A stretch of DNA of 64,000 nucleotides, from NCBI GenBank assembly GCA_038363925.1, contig JAQQWL010000011.1, positions 4,774,001 to 4,838,000 of the forward strand. Reading direction: 5' to 3'. The position numbers and the translations under genes were made by a program. This stretch comes from Apiospora phragmitis (lineage: Eukaryota; Ascomycota; Sordariomycetes; Amphisphaeriales; Apiosporaceae). The notes beneath the pieces are model-generated. The model did not search any database. It was not told the origin of the DNA and saw nothing but the letters and a program-made list of their open reading frames with translations. This document shows, piece after piece, positions 1 to 13,701 of the stretch (positions are counted from its first letter, which is position 1; each line of letters begins with the position of its first letter).

Positions 1-2239
1 TGGCGTCAGAGTGAGAATTCTTCGACAGCCTATTTTTCTTCTGCCTTTTTCTGTCTCCCGAGAGGCAAGCTTGAGGGGACTTTTGGGCCAATGAGCTGCA
101 AGGAAAGCAACACGTGCGGCTGTCTTTGGCTCAGGAACACAGTCGGGAATATGCGAGGAGAGAGAAAAAAAAAGTGCAGCGAATGTGTGTGGAGACCTTC
201 TGGAACATCCCTGCCGGTCCCCGCTTGTTCAGTGGGGGTCCAGCCAGCTTGCCAAGGGCTATGTTACCAGAATGTACCCGTAGCTTAAGGTTACGCAGGA
301 CTTGCGGTAGGCTCTGATTGGTGACATCACACGCCAGCACGCAGCCCATCCGCCATCTCCCCCTCCAGCCCGCCTCGTCGAAAGTCTTGCATCTCTGGCT
401 TCCAGCTTGGCACGCAGACTTGAGATTCTTGGGACTTCTTGGCCTCTTCGGAAGTGGCAAGTGGTCGTGTGCTCGTTTCTGCTTTTGTTGAAATATTGCT
501 CGTTCATGAAATCATCTTGTATGTTGGGTTGGGATGCCACGCCGGCTGCAAATTTTCGTCGTTTTCTCGCATGTGTCGTGTTTGTAACGAGATCAACCAG
601 CATCTTCCTTACAAACACTGTCGACCAACCGTGCAGGGATTGAGAACTCCTGCCGCCCATCACACGTGATGATTACCGACCAAATTCCAGGGTCTTGTGT
701 CCATGTATGAGTTGTTATCCGATGGCCTATCAATGCCCAATACAGCAAGCGAGTAAAGAGCATACAAAAATAAAGTAGCTCAAATCAAACACAACCGGGG
801 ACGGGGATTAACTGTTGATTCTCTGATCCCATTTCCTCCACGTACCCCGCTAATCTCATGTCGAGGAAGGGGGCAGGGCAGCTAACGAACCATCCCCCCA
901 CGATGCCCCGACTCCCCTGACGAGACACGGCTTTCTTAACTCTTCATGGACACCGAGCACAATATGGAGTCTGGAGCTGGTGCTAGTGCTAGGTGGTTCA
1001 AGTCAACTGCGGATATCTGTCTCGGTGCAGGCAGTGGTCGCATGGGTCTGGCCAGGCCTGAAAGCTCCAATAGATGCACATTATCCTCCACCAGCGGGCT
1101 GGTTACAAGTACATTGCGTGATTGACAAAGTGCGGCAATAACCAAAGTCGAGGTACATATGCATACTACTCTACTTTAAGCCGAGTCTGGCTATCAGACG
1201 AAGTCTCGGCACAGTAGTCTGAGTATTCGTGCATTTCGCTTTTTTTTTTGACCCTTTCTGTTGCGTTACTGTGGCCGCGCCGGCTCTTCCCCGTCGTCGT
1301 TTCGGGCAATCAGTCGCGTGCTCATGCTATCTTCTTTCGTCCAATTCAGAAGCAACCTCTATGACTCAACGAGCACATTCGTTGCTCGCATTTGAGGGCA
1401 GAGCACGTTTGGCCCGCGGCAGAAGGCAAACGGACATCTCCTTGCCGTCTTGGCCAAGTCTGGAGTATCATAGCAGATCCTGGCTTTACTCTGTTCGCAT
1501 TACCACTACAGTAAAGAGAGAGCGCGTGGATGAGACATTGTTCTTTCTGCAGGTTTAGCAGTTGCAAGCCTAGGATGTCCCTGCAATAGGCGTTTAATTT
1601 TATGATGAACCACAAAAGCACTCGGTCGATTCGCTGGCTATGAACTGGTGGAGGAATATCAACTTCCAATCAGCTAACATAGTACAGGCAGGCTTACACC
1701 CTGCATGAAGCTACAAACATCAGACGGGTTTTGCTCGGATAGATGCAGCTGTGAGAACAGACATTGAAAATACCTAATCTCGCACTACACATCCGATCTT
1801 TCTAAGGCCTAACCGGAGCCGGAAACTTCCATCGGCTACGCCGAAGGTATGCAGTCCAGTCGAGTCAAGTGGTGATGTTCTTGTCGTCTCGCGTCTTCAA
1901 ATACGTGTCGCGAGGATATCTATTAATAACCCTGAACAATTCAATGTGTATTTGCATTCCTGCTTTGTAACTGGTCATATGGACATATTCCCTTAGATAC
2001 TTACTCATCAAAATGATGGCTGCCGGTGCGGGACGTCGTACGGAATAATGGACCATCCGCAAAAGCAATTAATGCGCCACGTGACTTCGCGTTTCCGTAA
2101 ACCATTGCAGGTAACGCGTCTTTAACTCCGTCATCGAGAGGCCAACCCTTTTACGTGTCGCAACAACTATACTTCTACCTTCACCCATAGCAATATCAAT
2201 TGCGGTCTACAGAAAATAATCGCTCGGTAGAGTGGAACG
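1..2239. other. Gene-free stretch at the left edge
   Basis: I see no convincing gene here. Open frames are short (up to about 134 codons), overlap on both strands and carry no recognisable domain. The last 100-200 bases should hold the promoter of the AP endonuclease gene that starts at 2240. The 5' part could include untranslated sequence of a gene outside the window. Confidence 0.5.
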
Positions 2240-3858
2240 ATGTCGCCGCGCCAATCGCTGCGTACGCGCCGTGCTGTCTTTGAAGAACCCGACACCAAAC
2301 CCCAACCCGAAGTCAAGACCGCGGCCACCGCACCCAAGAAAACGAGGGCCACGGCTTCGAGGCGCAAAGTCGCGGTCGCAGAGAGCGACGTGAACGAAGA
2401 GGAGACCGACGTCAAATCCGAGGCTCCGGAAGTAGAAGACACCAAGGCTTCGCGGAAAGCGAGACCTACCAAGCGCAAAGCTGCAGTCGAAGACGACGAC
2501 GAGGTCGTCAAGGACGAGAAGAACTCTAAGCCGGTAAAGAAGACCCGCACGGCAAAGACAAAGATCGAAGACGTTATGCCTCTTGCGAAGCGTACCGCGG
2601 TCTCGTCGCTCAAACAGGCCATGTACATTGGCGCCCATGTGAGCGGCGCAGGAGGTGAGGACTATATATACCCTGTCCCGTTTTCAAACGTCTGAAGTCT
2701 ACATTGGGCTGGTCTCTCTCACGAACCAAAAGCCATGGCAGTAGTTCCTAGTACACAGCTAACCGAATCCCAAATCCAGGCGTCCAGAACTCCGTGCACA
2801 ATGCCGTCCATATCGGCGCCAACGCCTTCGCCCTCTTCCTCAAATCGCAACGGAAGTGGGACAACCCGCCGCTCGCCGCCGAGGCCCGCGACGCCTTCCA
2901 CAGCCTGACCAAGGAGCACGGCTTCGACGCGCACCGTCACTGCGTGCCCCACGGCTCCTACCTCGTCAACCTCGCCGCCGCGGAGAAGGCCAAGGCCGAC
3001 CAGGCGTATGCCTCATTCATCGACGACCTGCATCGCTGCGAAAGCCTCGGCATCGTCCTGTACAACTTCCACCCGGGCAACACCAACGGCGGGGACCGTG
3101 CCGAGGCCATCGGCCGCATCGCCGCCCAGCTCAACAAGGCCCACCAGGCCACCAAGGGCACCGTCGTCACGGTGCTCGAGAACATGGCGGGCCATGGCAA
3201 CGTCATCGGCTGCCGCTTTGAGGACCTGCGTGACATCATCGCCCAGGTCGACGACAAGAGCCGCGTCGGCGTCTGCATCGACACGTGCCACACCTTTGCC
3301 GCGGGCTACGACCTACGGTCCCCCGAGGCCTTCGCCGAGACGGTCCAGGCATTCGACGACGTGGTCGGCAACCAGTACTTGCGCGCGTTCCACCTCAACG
3401 ACAGCAAGGCGCCCTTCGACTCCCACCGCGACCTGCACGCCAACATCGGCACGGGCTTCCTCGGCTTGTGCGCCTTCCACAACGTCATGAACCACGAGCC
3501 CTTCCAGGGCCTGCCCATGGTCCTCGAGACCCCCATCGACCGCAAGGGCGCCGACGGCAAGTCCGTGGAGGACAAGCAGGTCTGGGCCGACGAGATCAAG
3601 CTCCTGGAGAGCCTGATCGGCATGGATCCCGAGGGTGATGAGTTCATGGCGCTGGACGCCAAGCTTCAGGCCCAAGGCGAGGGGGAGAGGAACAGGCTGC
3701 AGGCTCAGGCCGACAAAAAAGGGGCTAAGGATGCAAAGAAGGCAGAGAAAGCTGCGAAGCCCAAGGCGGGCGGTGCTGCGAAGAAGAAGGCACCTGCAAA
3801 AGGAAGGAGGAAGGCAGCGGAGTCCTCGGATGGCGAATCGGATGCGTCACAGTCATAG
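2240..3858 (+). CDS. apn1: AP endonuclease Apn1 (endonuclease IV family)
   Basis: This gene encodes an endonuclease IV that incises DNA 5' to abasic sites and removes 3' blocking groups in base excision repair. Two exons, 2240-2654 and 2780-3858, flank a 125-base GT-AG intron; the product is 497 aa. The TIM-barrel core starts near residue 130 (YIGAHVSGAGG joined to VQNSVHNAVHIGANAFAL across the intron). Zn-ligand motifs are visible: ENMAGHGN, GVCIDTCHTFAAGYD, HLNDSKAPFDSHRDLH and VLETP. An Ala/Lys/Glu-rich head of about 125 residues with basic clusters such as PTKRKA, and a Lys-rich tail of about 70 residues, extend beyond the bacterial length; nuclear and mitochondrial targeting is known for the yeast enzyme, and the basic segments fit nuclear import by inference. 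The ATG at 2240 starts the open head. Exon 2 is far richer in C/G third positions than exon 1. It converges on bub1. Confidence 0.96.
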
Positions 3859-4525
3859 TAACTGGTAAAACTTCGAACGCCTTCACATTCATACGTCTTG
3901 GAGGCGTCGAGGTTTATTACTCATGACTACCAGCTATTTCATCGACGCCAGTTATCCCGGAACAAATTGCCCTGGATGACATGAAGGAACGGACACATCT
4001 GGGGGCTTAGTCTACTGTAATCATGGGTTCGTGATTCGAGCACTCACGAGGGGGCTCTGTAAGATCATGAGCGATGGGGTCTGCAAGAGGGAATAGCCAC
4101 ATCTTGTGTTACAGTTCTAGGGTATAGAGGGGTATTATATTTGGCTCATGCACATTATGTACAACAGCAGAGGACCCAAGCAGGATCGGTCCCTCCACCG
4201 AATGAAAGAATACAAAAATATTGAGAGAATAATAAGTAATGGGTATTTCATGGTGTATGTACCTGGGCATCCGTCCCCTTTTCTTTGCCTGGATTATCCA
4301 GGGTCAGAAATGTGTCCTTAGGAAAAATCAAGATATGCCTAACACACTCCCTTCTATCAATCATCCAACGCCATCATCGTTTCCTCGTGTCTCGTATGCC
4401 AGACGCGTGTATGTATGTGTGTGTGTGCGTGTGCCTACCTAAGCGGCACACACCTTTTTCTTCCTTTCTTCATTTCTTCGTTGTTGCGTTTCATTTCGAG
4501 ATCGTTTGCGTCGCTCGGCCAAGCC
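3859..4525. other. Convergent intergenic spacer apn1 / bub1
   Basis: This 667-base spacer lies between the ends of two converging genes and should hold both 3' untranslated regions. It has an AT-rich part near 4190-4240 and a short TG/CG microsatellite near 4409-4434. No gene is seen. Confidence 0.6.
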
Positions 4526-7500
4526 CTACTTGCGAGCCCGCGCAAACCCCTCGACCCGGCCCATGAGGGCGCGGAGCCCGACGCCGCGCTCGCAGTTGGC
4601 CTGGAGCCAGACCTCCATGTCCTCGCGGACGCTGCGGAGGCCCTTGGCGACGGGCATGCGCATGCCCTCCTCCTTCTCGACGTGGCTGCCCGGGTTGAGC
4701 AGGAGGTCAAAGCACCGGGACCAGATATCGGTCTGCCAGTAGCGCTTCAAGCTCTCGCGGATCTTGTAGCGGCGGCTGCCCGCCGTGCCCAGGCCCCCGG
4801 CATCGCAGCGGACCGTCTCGATGTAGCGGCCGAAGAGCAGCGTGTGCAGGACGCCCGCGAGGCCGTGGTAGTCGATCTGCCAGGTCCAGGGGCGGCCCTC
4901 GCGCATCTCGGCGCAGTCCTGGGCCGTCGTCTTCCAGTCGGCGATGAACTGGACGTCGGGGACGAAGGCACGCATGTCGATGCCGCGGCCGAAGTCGATG
5001 AGCACGATGCCGCGCTCGGCCCAGCCGCCGGTGCCGTCGGCCTGCCACTGGTTGCTAAGGTCGTTGCCGCTGGCCGACGATAGGGCGTCGAGCCGCAGGA
5101 GGCAGTTGTCGGCCTTGAGGTCGCCGTGGAGGATCTGCTTCGAGTGGAGGGCCTCGACCGTGCGCAGAAGCTCGATGGCGAAGAACATGGCGAGCGGCTC
5201 GTCCATAACGCCCGAGGGCTGCTCGCGGAAGAAGTTCACCACGTCCAATAAGGTGCCATGAGCATGCAGGGGTAGGAACAAGAAGCCGTCATCTTGGTAG
5301 AGGTGTAGCTCGTGAGCAGCGGATATGCTAGCCGTGGCACGGTCTTGAGGGCCAAGACGGGTAGCTGCCAGGCGCATCATGTGGAACTCCCAAGCGGTAG
5401 GGGTGTCTCCATCTTGAGAGCCTCCAAAGCCGAGCGCTTGGGTACGGCAAAGTCACCTTTGCCCATCTCAATGAGCGGCTCTTCCTCTTCCTCGTCCTCA
5501 GCGCCAGGTGCCGAGTTCTCCACAAGATAGACGGGAGCGAACGCTCCCGCACCCAGTTCACGCTTGAGTGTGTAAACATGGTCTGTGTCGGGGAACTCCA
5601 GGGTAACGGGACTGCTAATGCTGGTCCGGTCGTTGCCGCCACTCTGTCTAGATTTCGCCAAAGCCTTGGCGTGTCTGCGGATCTCTGCACCCCTGTCGCA
5701 GCGAGTCTCGCGGTGGTCAAAGAAGCCGGGGTACGAGCTGAGCGGAGGGTGCATGTTGTTCAAGATGTCTTCTCGAACGGCAGTGTCGACGGGGTTGCAC
5801 TGGGAGTCTTTGATTATGGGCCCCTTGGGAGGCACCTTGGCGGTAGCTGCCGTTTTAGCCGCAATCCTCTCGCTAAAAGGCTGGGCGATCTTGACAGGCG
5901 ATCGACGATCACTGAGGACCTCGCGCAACGGGCTGCTGAGAGGTTCAAAATCCTCGTCATCCTCTTCGTCCTCATCGTCCTCGGCAGGAATATCGTGGCA
6001 AGGAGTCTTGAAGAAGTCAGGCTTCGCTCCCGTGATATTTCCCAAGGACGATTCAGTCCTCTCGGTGATAGGCGTCATGAACGGTAAGCGGTTGTTAGCC
6101 GCCTCGACCGGGTCCCTATACGGCCGAGTTGGCGCAACGTAATCCTCAGGTGGGATGGGAATGAACCTGGTCCGTGGGAACTCATCGTCCGTGGGTGTCA
6201 TGGACTCCTCGTCTTCCATTTGGCCATTGACTTCGACAGTCAAGGGGCCAGAAGGCTCATTGTCGTTCGTGTCGATGAGGTCCGACACTTGGGTGTCATT
6301 TTCATCTGCTGCCCCGTCTTGCTCGCCGCTGAGGCCAGGAAGGACCTTTCGAGCAGTGAAATCGGACCACTCGCTTATACTTTTCCCATCATCATCTTCG
6401 TCGTCGTCGACTGCATCGCTCATTTCAATTTGACGGGTGGTACATGTGCTCTCCCCGCCACTAGTGTAGTCATCATCAGTCATGTACTCATCATTGTCGC
6501 TCTCCCCCTCCTGCTCCTGGGCCGTTTGGATGGGAGCATTGAACAGGTCGTAGATCTCATCGGTCGCAGCCTTGGTGTGCAGCGTCATGGTGGGCTCTGC
6601 TGAGTGGTTCCTCTTCTTCATTTTTGGTTTGGAAGGCGAGTCGAGCTTTGCTTTGACTGGTTGGAAGTTAACAACAAGTCAGACTGACAATGGTGAGTGA
6701 AATGTGACTGACTGATTTGGGTCTCGTTCACCTCCATAAGCTTCTTCTTCCTTGGTTTACTTGGCTTTTGCTGCTGCTGGTTCTTGATGACGCCGTTCTC
6801 ATCCAACTCTACCACGTCCTGGTGGACGACCAGTTTCGTGGCAATCTTTTTCGTGAGAGCTTCTACGTTAGGTGCGTTCTCATCGAATGGATGCTGCTGC
6901 TGCTCCTGCTGTGGGTAATCCGCGAAGCTATCTTCATCCCAACGAGCATCTAGCCAGCCTCTGCTTGCAGCCCACAACTCCTCGAAGCTGAGTTCAGTGC
7001 CAGGTTCTTCTGGAGTTGGATAGACAGCTTCCAGGTTGACGAAGATTTGTTCCCGCTTCCCATTGGCAGGGTTTACAATCACCTGATGTTTTGATGGTGC
7101 AATGACAATATGAGCTTCTGCTATTCTTGCTAAGGACTGAACATACAACAATCGCGAAACAACCGCCAACAATTAGTCCTATTATCATCAACAATCGGGC
7201 GTAGAGAGGGCATGGGTAAAACCAAGTCAGCTTACCGGATCCCTGAAGACAGGCATCTTGGGCCCGTCGCTCTTCTTCCCTCCCGCCTGAAGCGTTTCTC
7301 CCGCCCACGGCTTCGGCTCCATTGTGTTCTCCTTCTTGCGATCTGCCAACGACCCGATAGTATCCCAACCCTTCGACCCGGAGCCCATCGCGGACACCAC
7401 TGGAGGTGCCGCATCTGCGTCTGAGAAAATGGCCAGTTTGGACTTTGCCGGCTTAGCGCTGGGCCCTGCTGCGGCTGGGCCAGGCCGGGGTGCCTGCCGG

Positions 7501-8220
7501 ATCGGCGGCGACGGCGGCAAACATATCGACCTTGGCGGCAAGCGCCGGTCGGACGGTCGGCAGTGCTGGCGAGGAGGGCGCGTCCGTCTCTTCCGGCTGC
7601 TGCGACCGCCTCTGCTCGAACTCGCCAAACTTCCGGAGCAGGCGCGCTGTGGGCCGAGCTTCCCGCTCGATGCCCAGCTTGTAGACCTCCTCAGCCTGGT
7701 TCCAGCGGCCGACGCCCTCCAACCAGGCAGCGTACTCTTCATAGTAGAGAGCGAGCGTTTCGCCGATGTTGTGACACGACAGGAACACAAAGGTCTCGCG
7801 AGGGGCATCGGAGAAGAAATGTATATAGTGCATCCATAGTTTCAAATAGCGGGGGTCGTTCCTGTATTGCGCAGAGCCGATGAAGCTCTTGGTCGCACGC
7901 TCTAGCAGGGTGTGTAGTTGGGACTGAGGAGTGGCCTGGGCGGAGGGGTAGGCGTCGAACGTCCACCGCACGTATCTTTCAAAGATGTCGAGGGGATCGT
8001 CCGACTCGGCAAGATTGGCTACCTCGGCTTCATATTCGGCACGGATGCAGTCGTTAATGTTCTTGGTGTCTGAAGGTGTCGGTGTCGGCAGTTTGTGTAG
8101 TGGCGAAGGCGAGTAGAGCTCCGCCAGCTTCCTTGCTGATCGGCCGCCCGGGAGTGACTGGATGTTCTCCTTCTGGCCCTCGATCACGTCGAAGTTGATG
8201 AGATCGTCCGAGGCTGACAT
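4526..8220 (-). CDS. bub1: Spindle checkpoint kinase Bub1 (two frame breaks in this sequence)
   Basis: Bub1 binds kinetochores and Bub3 and phosphorylates histone H2A in the spindle assembly checkpoint. Three exons: 8220-7236, 7136-6713 and 6656-4526, with introns of 99 and 56 bases. The N-terminal Mad3/Bub1 TPR region covers about residues 50-190, preceded by a KEN box (GQKENIQ). A GLEBS Bub3-binding motif (ELSFEELWA) lies near residue 376. An acidic middle leads to the C-terminal kinase (about 830-1160) with a glycine loop (ELGAGAFAPVY), ALKME lysine, HGDLKADN catalytic loop and IDFG. The frame breaks twice: at the C run 7487-7490 (one base too many) and at the C run 5400-5403 (one base too few). 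With both compensated, the coding length is exactly 1180 codons and conserved sequence runs through each break. No GT-AG intron in correct phase explains either. I therefore read one intact gene of 1179 aa, not a pseudogene. Confidence 0.94.
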
Positions 8221-8487
8221 GGTGGTTGATGTGTGTTTTAGGGGTCAGCGACGGCGATTGGCGCAATGGCGCAGCAGGATGTTGGAGAGAAACCTAAGTT
8301 AGTATTTATCGTTGGCCTCTTAGGGTAGAGGCGGTCGATCGGTTGTTGAGTTGGAATTTGGATTATCCAAAAGGTAGAAGGTGCAGGTGGGGGTGTGTTG
8401 TTATCGTTATAAATTGACTGCTGTGTTGACTATTTGGGTGAAATTGACTCTACGTTGCCCCTGACGACAGCCACAATCTCCGCCACA

Positions 8488-8536
<49 letters not shown>

Positions 8537-9134
8537 CCAGCTGTCACGACTAACATTTCATCCAAATCAGGGGTCTGACATGGCTGACTACTTAACATTG
8601 GGCCAACAACTGCCGAACTTGTAATCAGCCGAATGTTTTGTTTGATGGTCCTTGTTTCTCGCTTAGGGCGTTGACTGCTGCATTCCTTCACCCTTATCCT
8701 TGCATTACTGCTATTTGGTGGATACCGTGCAGAATGTCCAGGCTCTAGGTTACGGAGTATTTCTGCATGTAATGCATCGAGCATCACACTCGAGATGGTC
8801 GGAACAACTGGATTACTTACTACCTTCACAGTTTGTATAGGCGACGCCACGACTGGCACTTTTCAAGATGCCTTGGTCTACGTTCCATGTTGTACAGGAT
8901 GGATATATATATATGTATATACTCCAAGCAAGGGTAACAAAGATGTCGGTCTACAATTGATTGCATTCATAGCACGGCACGGCAGACACAATACAATGCT
9001 GCACACAAAATGGTAGTGGATTGGATATCTGCATTTCATTCATTCTGACTTTTGTCTATGTCGCTGCCCAAACCATTTCCGTTCATTCCCGATCATAAAA
9101 GTCATCCCATGGTATATCAAACTGCTCTCCTCGT
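8221..9134. other. Intergenic stretch upstream of bub1 and downstream of enolase
   Basis: This holds the bub1 promoter side and the enolase 3' untranslated region. A 7-base tandem repeat lies at 8489-8536 (separate entry). Short AT runs such as TATATATATGTATATA occur near 8904-8920. No gene is seen. Confidence 0.6.
8489..8536. repeat. 7-base tandem repeat (GCCACTA, about 7 copies)
   Basis: The heptamer GCCACTA is repeated about seven times without interruption, preceded by a one-mismatch copy (GCCACAA). It sits about 270 bases upstream of the bub1 start codon and is not coding. It is a minisatellite-like tract whose copy number may vary between strains. Confidence 0.95.
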
Positions 9135-10621
<1,487 letters not shown>

Positions 10622-13600
10622 TCGGATGGCGAGGTCAGAGCCCGACTAAGAATAGCCAGGGTAGCTCTCAGGTCAAGCCAGCAAGGGCCATCGACTGGAG
10701 CCAAGCACCTAAGTGTGACAAGCATGTGGGCAATGTTTTGAAACCCCGTCTCCAGAAATATGCCTCAACGCCGTAGCATAGCATGATGGTGGGGGTTTTG
10801 AGAGCTCTCCGACAAGCATGGTTCCCAATAATAACATTGGAAACAGACAGGCAATTGGCAGAAGCCCTCTTTTTGCATGGGGATTTTTCTTACTTACTGT
10901 CTGATGTATAGGTTTGATTTGGTAGATGGGATGGGAGAGGAGAAGAGGGGGAAGAGAAGAGAGGACGGAAGAAGAAAATTTAGAGAGAGAGTATGATAGC
11001 AGATGGTGAGAGAATTGGCTACAGCTGCACAGCTATTGGTACAATCAAGCAGGCACACACACACACACAGAGCAGATATACGTAAACAGGATGGCGGGGC
11101 AGTTGGGAAAGTACCTACAGTACCTACTGAGCAGGAGCGACTACGCCAAAAAAAAAAAAAAAGACCCTGGAGGAGGGGTCAAGCTCAATTGGTTGGGTTG
11201 GGTTGAGGGGCTAAAATCCCGATTTCGATTTGACTGGAACATTGAATCACCTAACAGCAAACCTTAGACGTCCTGCCTACTGCGACGTGCGTGGGGTACC
11301 GGCGTAGCATGCAACCAATGGCTTCACATCAGGCGATTGGCCCGACGGGCTGCCCTTTTCAAAAGAGACTGGGCAATAGCCCACTCAGGAGGTACACGAC
11401 GATGCTATGCTGCCATGTACATACTTTTGGAGGCAGAGAGGCAGGGACGGAGAGAGGCAGATAGACACCCGACAGCTGTTGAGTGGGATGGAGCTGTCGG
11501 ACTGTACCTGGACGCAGGTTGATGCTGCTCCGCGTGTCCGCCACGATTCGATGGAATCTCCTCACCCTCACCTGTTTCCGAGACAAGCGACAAGGCTTAT
11601 TGGTGCAGAAACCGTGGAAAATCCCACTTGCGCTTCTCCCATTGCAGGTTTGCTGGGAAACGAACCGAACGTGGCCTTATCAATCGATCTAGTTGGCTAC
11701 TATCGTCCTTCTCGCATGTCTAAGCCCATTGAACATCGTCGGCTCTGGTCGATACTGTACTCTCGTGTACTGTCCTACTATCTGTCCGGATGGGATGTGC
11801 CACTTTTCTGCTCTGGCCAAATTCGGGCCGTCTCCTTTGACGCTGGGAACTTACGGGCTCTTTCGCCTCAAGCTACGTGATAAAATGGGTGTTTCTTGGT
11901 CGTTTCGTCCGGTCCGATGGCCGGGTAGCATAGGATTGAGCTTGAATGGCATCTTTTCGTAATCAGGATGCAGCTCCCCATATGGCTGCATGAGCCGATC
12001 CGGCCTGCTTTGTTGCAGGTATAATGAAATATACTCGTGTAGTATCCCGACCGCTCTCCTAGAGTCCCAGTTCATCGCAGTCCTCTGAATTCTTCCTAGT
12101 ATAAAATGGTGGGATTGTTTCCTTGTCTTCCGTAGTTTGTAGTCCTCGCGACTATGGACTCCGTCGTCCAGGTCCGAGACAGAGAGGACTTTCCGGGCAG
12201 CGCCACCTTCAGTGTTGCCATTGACCTCCAGATCACACCACTCATTCGGTCCGTACCTTCGGGGTTAATATTGGATCCGTCGAGCCGGATGGCTTGACTG
12301 ACTGTCTCTCTCGCTTCATTCTGCTTCCTTCTTCACCCGGAGCGCCAGCCAGAGCGGGGCTGACGTCGAAAGATCCAAGTGGACACCGCCAGTGCCATCC
12401 AGCAGCCCATCGCATGATGTTGCGGCGGGTTTGCCCTTCGGCTCGGCCAGATTATGCTTGATCTACCATGCAGTTTGGGCGACCCTGGATTTGCTCGGGG
12501 CTGATTAGTCGTGCCGTTGCCGCGACAGAGTGGACTGCACCGCACGATCGCTGGCCTAGACCCTATGCACATTGAAAATCTATCACGCCACACGACGTTT
12601 GGTCTTCCTTGTGGCTAGCCTCCTGCCTGCTAAGTGTACGTATATGTACGCATGTGTGCGCGTGTGTACGCAAACAGTAACTTCTGCGTCCATCGTTCTG
12701 ACTGCATGACACGTAGTCATTATTCGACGCCGGCCATTTGGATGTGACCCAAGACCCAAGTGCCTTCTGTGTCCCTTCATCTTACCCCTCCGGTTCGGCC
12801 CCGAGTTGAGGGGGCCCGGCTGGGGGTTCCGCATCGTTGAAGCTGACCGCACTACTCTACCAACCCATACTGCGACCAAAAGTACAGATGCCGAGATGGT
12901 ATGGCGGCGTTGCTGATTGTAGCACAGAGGGCAAGTAGTGTCATAAACCTCCCAAGCTTGGTTGGTCCTGATGCATGCCTAAGGCCCTTTACGAAAGGGT
13001 CTTGTCTATACAACGGTTTGTTGTTATCTTTCACACCTGCCCCCTCCCCTTGAAGGGCATAATGCGTGTTACTTGCTTGTTTGTATGTTGTACAGTACGA
13101 TACATATGGCTCCTCCTTGAGCGTAAGGCCGGGGGCACGTTTTTTATGTCTGTTGACTTATTTCCATAGTCATTCTCTAATATCCCGCTTCGATGTTGCA
13201 GTCCAATCTTGAGGCATTATATATGAAGGTGGGTGAAGAGTGGTTTCTTCTTTCATCAGCGAGTCTCGGGTCTTTAGTTGTGTTGTGTCGGCTTTTTGCT
13301 GCGGGTTATTACGCTTTCTCCCTGTCCATATAATAAGGCAAAAACATCCGTCATGACCAGCCAATAAGTGAAGTACTACTTAGGAAAGCGATTGACGAGA
13401 ACACAAAAATATACCTATATTTTCATTCACTAGAAGACTTGAAACCCGAGTGGAAATTGGAAAGCCCCTGGATTGGGATACAGTGAGTGAATGCAAGCAA
13501 CTCGCATCTGGCATGGTATGTATGTATTCGCGTTGTTAATCCAGGACGGATTCAACATCCTATGGAACTAGGCTAGGCAGGCTCGGTTCTAGGTATAGGC

Positions 13601-13701
13601 GGAGCCTTACAAGGAAGACCATACTTTACGGGTGAACTCTATGCCATGCTCTGCAATGGATCTCAACGAGGCCTTATGGTAGGCATTTAAAGGTTACCTA
13701 C
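10622..13701. other. 3-kb gene-free stretch between enolase and aminopeptidase
   Basis: Beyond the enolase promoter I find no supported gene. There is a CA microsatellite near 11053-11070, a poly-A run of 14 at 11148-11161, and a frame of about 157 codons at 11407-11880 that has no domain and no obvious codon bias. The part from 13000 to 13701 may include the 3' untranslated region of the aminopeptidase gene. Confidence 0.5.
10924..10995 (-). promoter_or_regulatory. CT-rich tract upstream of enolase
   Basis: On the minus strand this is an almost pure pyrimidine tract of about 70 bases, some 400-475 bases before the enolase ATG. Pyrimidine-rich tracts are a known feature of strong promoters of filamentous fungi; its use here is an inference. 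Confidence 0.5.

Noticed and set aside
4415..5083. Open frame of 222 codons opposite the bub1 kinase
   Set aside because: Ala/Asp/Val-rich antisense product of the C/G-rich kinase codons with no domain.
7137..8220. A separate short Mad3-like gene apart from the kinase
   Set aside because: GLEBS motif and kinase follow with consistent splice phases; the break at 7487-7490 is a one-base problem, so a single bub1 gene is the better reading.
11407..11880. 157-codon frame in the gene-free stretch after enolase
   Set aside because: No domain, no codon bias, no intron signals, and overlapping frames of similar quality on both strands.
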